From Tetrapisispora phaffii CBS 4417 (lineage: Eukaryota; Ascomycota; Saccharomycetes; Saccharomycetales; Saccharomycetaceae), in assembly GCF_000236905.1 (NCBI RefSeq), contig NC_016531.1, positions 310,001 through 374,000 on the forward strand: 64,000 nucleotides of DNA, in the 5' to 3' direction. Positions 62,080-64,000 of the stretch are shown in pieces (within the stretch, counting starts at the first letter, position 1; each line of letters begins with the position of its first letter). The notes under the pieces are model-generated. The model saw only the letters and a list, made by a program, of their open reading frames with translations, was not told the DNA's origin and did no database searches. The position numbers were made by a program, and so were the translations under genes.

Positions 62080-62898
62080 TTAACGCTCTTCAGACATGTA
62101 TCTAACATCGTAAATGTATAGTAAGCCAAAAACGAAGAAAGAGATAGAGCCACCTAAGGTCATAGTTCTCATACTGATTTTGGTGGCTAACATTTTACCA
62201 CCAATTACAGCTAAAGCAGTACAGATAAAATGACCGATGCAGCCTCCAAATATGGTGAACCAATAATTGTTATCAGATGCCATGGCTATGATGCTTATTT
62301 GGGAACGGTCACCAAATTCAGCTAAGAAATTCATAACAAAGATTTGAATCCACAGTGGTGAAAAGACATATGATGAAAGTTCGTATAATTTGTTTTGTAA
62401 TTTTTCTAATAAATTGTTACCGGAGCCTTGAGGAGATCCACCAGCTTCGACATCTTCCATTTTCTTGTTGATATCTTTACTTGCTAACTCTTCTTCAACT
62501 TCAGCCATTTCTTCATCAACACCAGCATCTTTGGACATAGCTAAACCTTCTTTGAATAGTTTGTAACCAAAGACTAGGAATAAGACACCCGCTAGAAAAT
62601 GTGTCAAGTGAACTGGGATAATAGCAACAAAGGAACGCCCAGCTAGACCAGATAGAATAGTCATAATAGCCAATGATGAAGCTGCAGCAGAAAAAACAAC
62701 CCATCTAGATGAACGCATAGCCATTAGAGCAGCGATCAAGAATGTCTTATCACCGATTTCAGAGATGCCAATCATCACGATAGCCATTATAAATGATTTA
62801 GATGCAGATGCATCCTCAGTAGAACCATCGGTGGCTGTAGCACTGACAATAGACAATAGTAATGACACTATAAGAAAAATATTTGTGAACTTATTCAT
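62080..62898 (-). CDS. GDT1: Golgi Mn2+/Ca2+ transporter of the UPF0016/TMEM165 family
   Basis: 272 residues (280 in S. cerevisiae). A signal-peptide-like start (KFTNIFLIVSLLLSIVSA) is followed by two homologous groups of three membrane segments, each with the family motif: EIGDKT at 47-52 and EFGDRSQ near 193. The acid-rich loop between the halves (about 125-165) is cytosolic. Gdt1 loads the Golgi with Mn2+ for glycosylation and takes up Ca2+. Counterpart of YBR187W. The enzymes fed by Golgi Mn2+ include the Kre2-family mannosyltransferases, one of which (KTR3) is elsewhere in this window. Confidence 0.95.
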   Translation of the reverse strand: MNKFTNIFLIVSLLLSIVSATATDGSTEDASASKSFIMAIVMIGISEIGDKTFLIAALMAMRSSRWVVFSAAASSLAIMTILSGLAGRSFVAIIPVHLTHFLAGVLFLVFGYKLFKEGLAMSKDAGVDEEMAEVEEELASKDINKKMEDVEAGGSPQGSGNNLLEKLQNKLYELSSYVFSPLWIQIFVMNFLAEFGDRSQISIIAMASDNNYWFTIFGGCIGHFICTALAVIGGKMLATKISMRTMTLGGSISFFVFGLLYIYDVRYMSEER

Positions 62899-63362
62899 AT
62901 TTGATTCCTAATAACCTATAATATTTGAAGTTCTCAATCGCCCTGATATTAAATATCTCTTGATAACTCTCTCAGTGAATTGCCTAGCAGTTGATGTGGT
63001 GATTCAAAAATAAAAGACAAGAAATACTGACAATACAAGTTTTGTACTAGCTAAACAACGGTACCTAACTGTCTACTAGGCATATCAATAACTTATACCA
63101 GTACAGAAAATATTTCAGATGTTATTATAATTTGAATATTTTCATAAATTATATAGAATTCATGTTACTTTTTCAGAAAGTTTTAAGATCTATAGTTCGA
63201 ATACGCCTTTAATAACGAAAAGAAACCCTGAGGCAGCAAATAACGATGGCGACTATTTTTTAAAGAGCACTAATAAATTAATTGTTAGTGGGCATCATTT
63301 AATGTAATGTTGTTCATTGCACTATAAAGGTTCAGTTTACATGATTGTTTTTATAAAATGCT
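62899..63362. other. GDT1 promoter and BRO1 3' flank
   Basis: About 460 bp, AT-rich. No gene or notable repeat is visible. Confidence 0.5.
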
Positions 63363-64000
63363 CTACTTACTGAACTTTGAGTACAATTCTTCATTAAATA
63401 CAGAAGGGTTATCATAAAATGCAGTTGGATTCTGTCTGACATTATTTTCATTTGTACCTGTTGATCTTTCCCCATGGTTCATAGTACTATCATAGGATGG
63501 TGGTAAGTTATCTTGTAATAAGTTTTTTGGTGGTAATGGTGGGTTACTCTGCATGGTAGTAGCAATATTGCTTGGTAAAGGTACTGCGGGGCGGGAATGG
63601 TTAGTCATACTACTTTGAGTTGGAAATGTGTTCGTGTGTTGTGGTTTATTGTTCATTGACAAGTTACTAAAGCTCGATTCAATAGAGTTTGGTTTTGGAA
63701 TTAATGGAGGAGGGATTTGGTTTTGTGGAATGGTTTGAGGAGTAGAATAAGAATATGTTGTGTTATCTTGCATTTGTTGAGTCATTTTTAATAGTCCATC
63801 ATAAAATTGTATACCCTTCGAGATTGAAGCAGAATATAATTCAAAGTTAGCCATAGCATTTCTGATTTTATCAAAGAATTCCTTCTTCTTTTCCTTTCCC
63901 AAATTGTTTTTGGTACTGTTTTCATGGATACCTGCCAATTTGAAAATATCATCTAGCTCTATCTTTGTTTCATTGATGATTGATGATTGCTTATATATTG
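63363..64000 (-). CDS. BRO1: ESCRT-associated protein Bro1, C-terminal part only
   Basis: The frame is open to the window edge, so only the last 212 or so residues are seen and the start is outside. The visible part has the end of the V domain helices (ELDDIFKLAGIHEN, EFFDKIRNAMANFELYSASISKGIQFYDGLLKM). A Pro/Asn/Ser-rich tail with IPPPLIPKP, PPLPPKNLL and NLPPSYDS follows, then the closing YDNPSVFNEELYSKFSK typical of yeast Bro1. Bro1 binds Snf7 and recruits the deubiquitinase Doa4 (through a YPxL-like motif) at endosomes. Counterpart of YPL084W. Confidence 0.9.
   Translation of the reverse strand, partial: IYKQSSIINETKIELDDIFKLAGIHENSTKNNLGKEKKKEFFDKIRNAMANFELYSASISKGIQFYDGLLKMTQQMQDNTTYSYSTPQTIPQNQIPPPLIPKPNSIESSFSNLSMNNKPQHTNTFPTQSSMTNHSRPAVPLPSNIATTMQSNPPLPPKNLLQDNLPPSYDSTMNHGERSTGTNENNVRQNPTAFYDNPSVFNEELYSKFSK

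Overview
This is nuclear DNA of a budding yeast (Saccharomycetaceae). Genes are compact, AT-rich and almost all intron-free. The two ribosomal-protein genes each carry one intron after a tiny first exon. There is a tRNA-Cys gene and a Ty1/copia LTR retrotransposon. Protein families and gene order match two Saccharomyces cerevisiae regions at once: YBR161-YBR208 and YPL057-YPL084. The two gene sets are shuffled together in ancestral order. Many essential genes that should lie between them (for example MCM7, TIM50, GPI2, MOT1) are absent. This is the pattern of a species descended from the yeast whole-genome duplication that lost a different set of copies from S. cerevisiae, such as the Vanderwaltozyma/Tetrapisispora group; the genus is an inference.

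Layout. 1-10 kb: PDR12 (weak-acid efflux pump), EXO5 (mitochondrial exonuclease), GRX5 (mitochondrial Fe-S glutaredoxin). 10.6-16.3 kb: a 5.7-kb Ty1/copia element with two LTRs, a perfect 5-bp target duplication, one fused Gag-Pol frame and two late frameshifts, 184 bp upstream of tRNA-Cys(GCA). 17.5-28 kb: DUR1,2 (urea amidolyase), FTH1 (vacuolar iron), MFM1/LPE10 (mitochondrial Mg2+), KTR3 (mannosyltransferase). 28.4-34.9 kb: LDH1 (hydrolase), COS111 (F-box-like), a DUF3605 protein and a basic nuclear-type protein, then a 20-N assembly gap. 35-45 kb: MUK1 (Rab5 GEF), a YPL071C-like acidic protein, BEM1 (polarity scaffold), UBP16 (deubiquitinase) and a GCR1-like protein lacking the DNA-binding domain. 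45.8-64 kb: TAF5, a YBR197C-like protein, PGI1, MSI1, ATP4, MED8, RIM2, RPL21, RPS9, NTC20, GDT1 and the 3' part of BRO1.

These are ordinary chromosomal genes, not an operon. Some promoters fit the job of the gene beside them: a six-site GATA cluster before DUR1,2, an Aft-type TGCACCC before FTH1, an MCB box before MSI1, Rap1-type sites near the ribosomal-protein genes, and a spaced CGG/CCG pair before PDR12.

The least expected signals are these: (i) five GC-rich islands confined to intergenic DNA in an otherwise AT-rich window; (ii) a perfect 30-bp palindrome next to a TATA box, followed by two tiny upstream ORFs, before the DUF3605 gene; (iii) a long hairpin inside the RPS9 intron; (iv) a retrotransposon whose primer-binding site matches the 3' end of tRNA-Gln rather than initiator tRNA-Met; and (v) a GCR1-family protein that keeps the dimerisation part but not the DNA-binding part. 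No CRISPR array or bacterial-type system is present.
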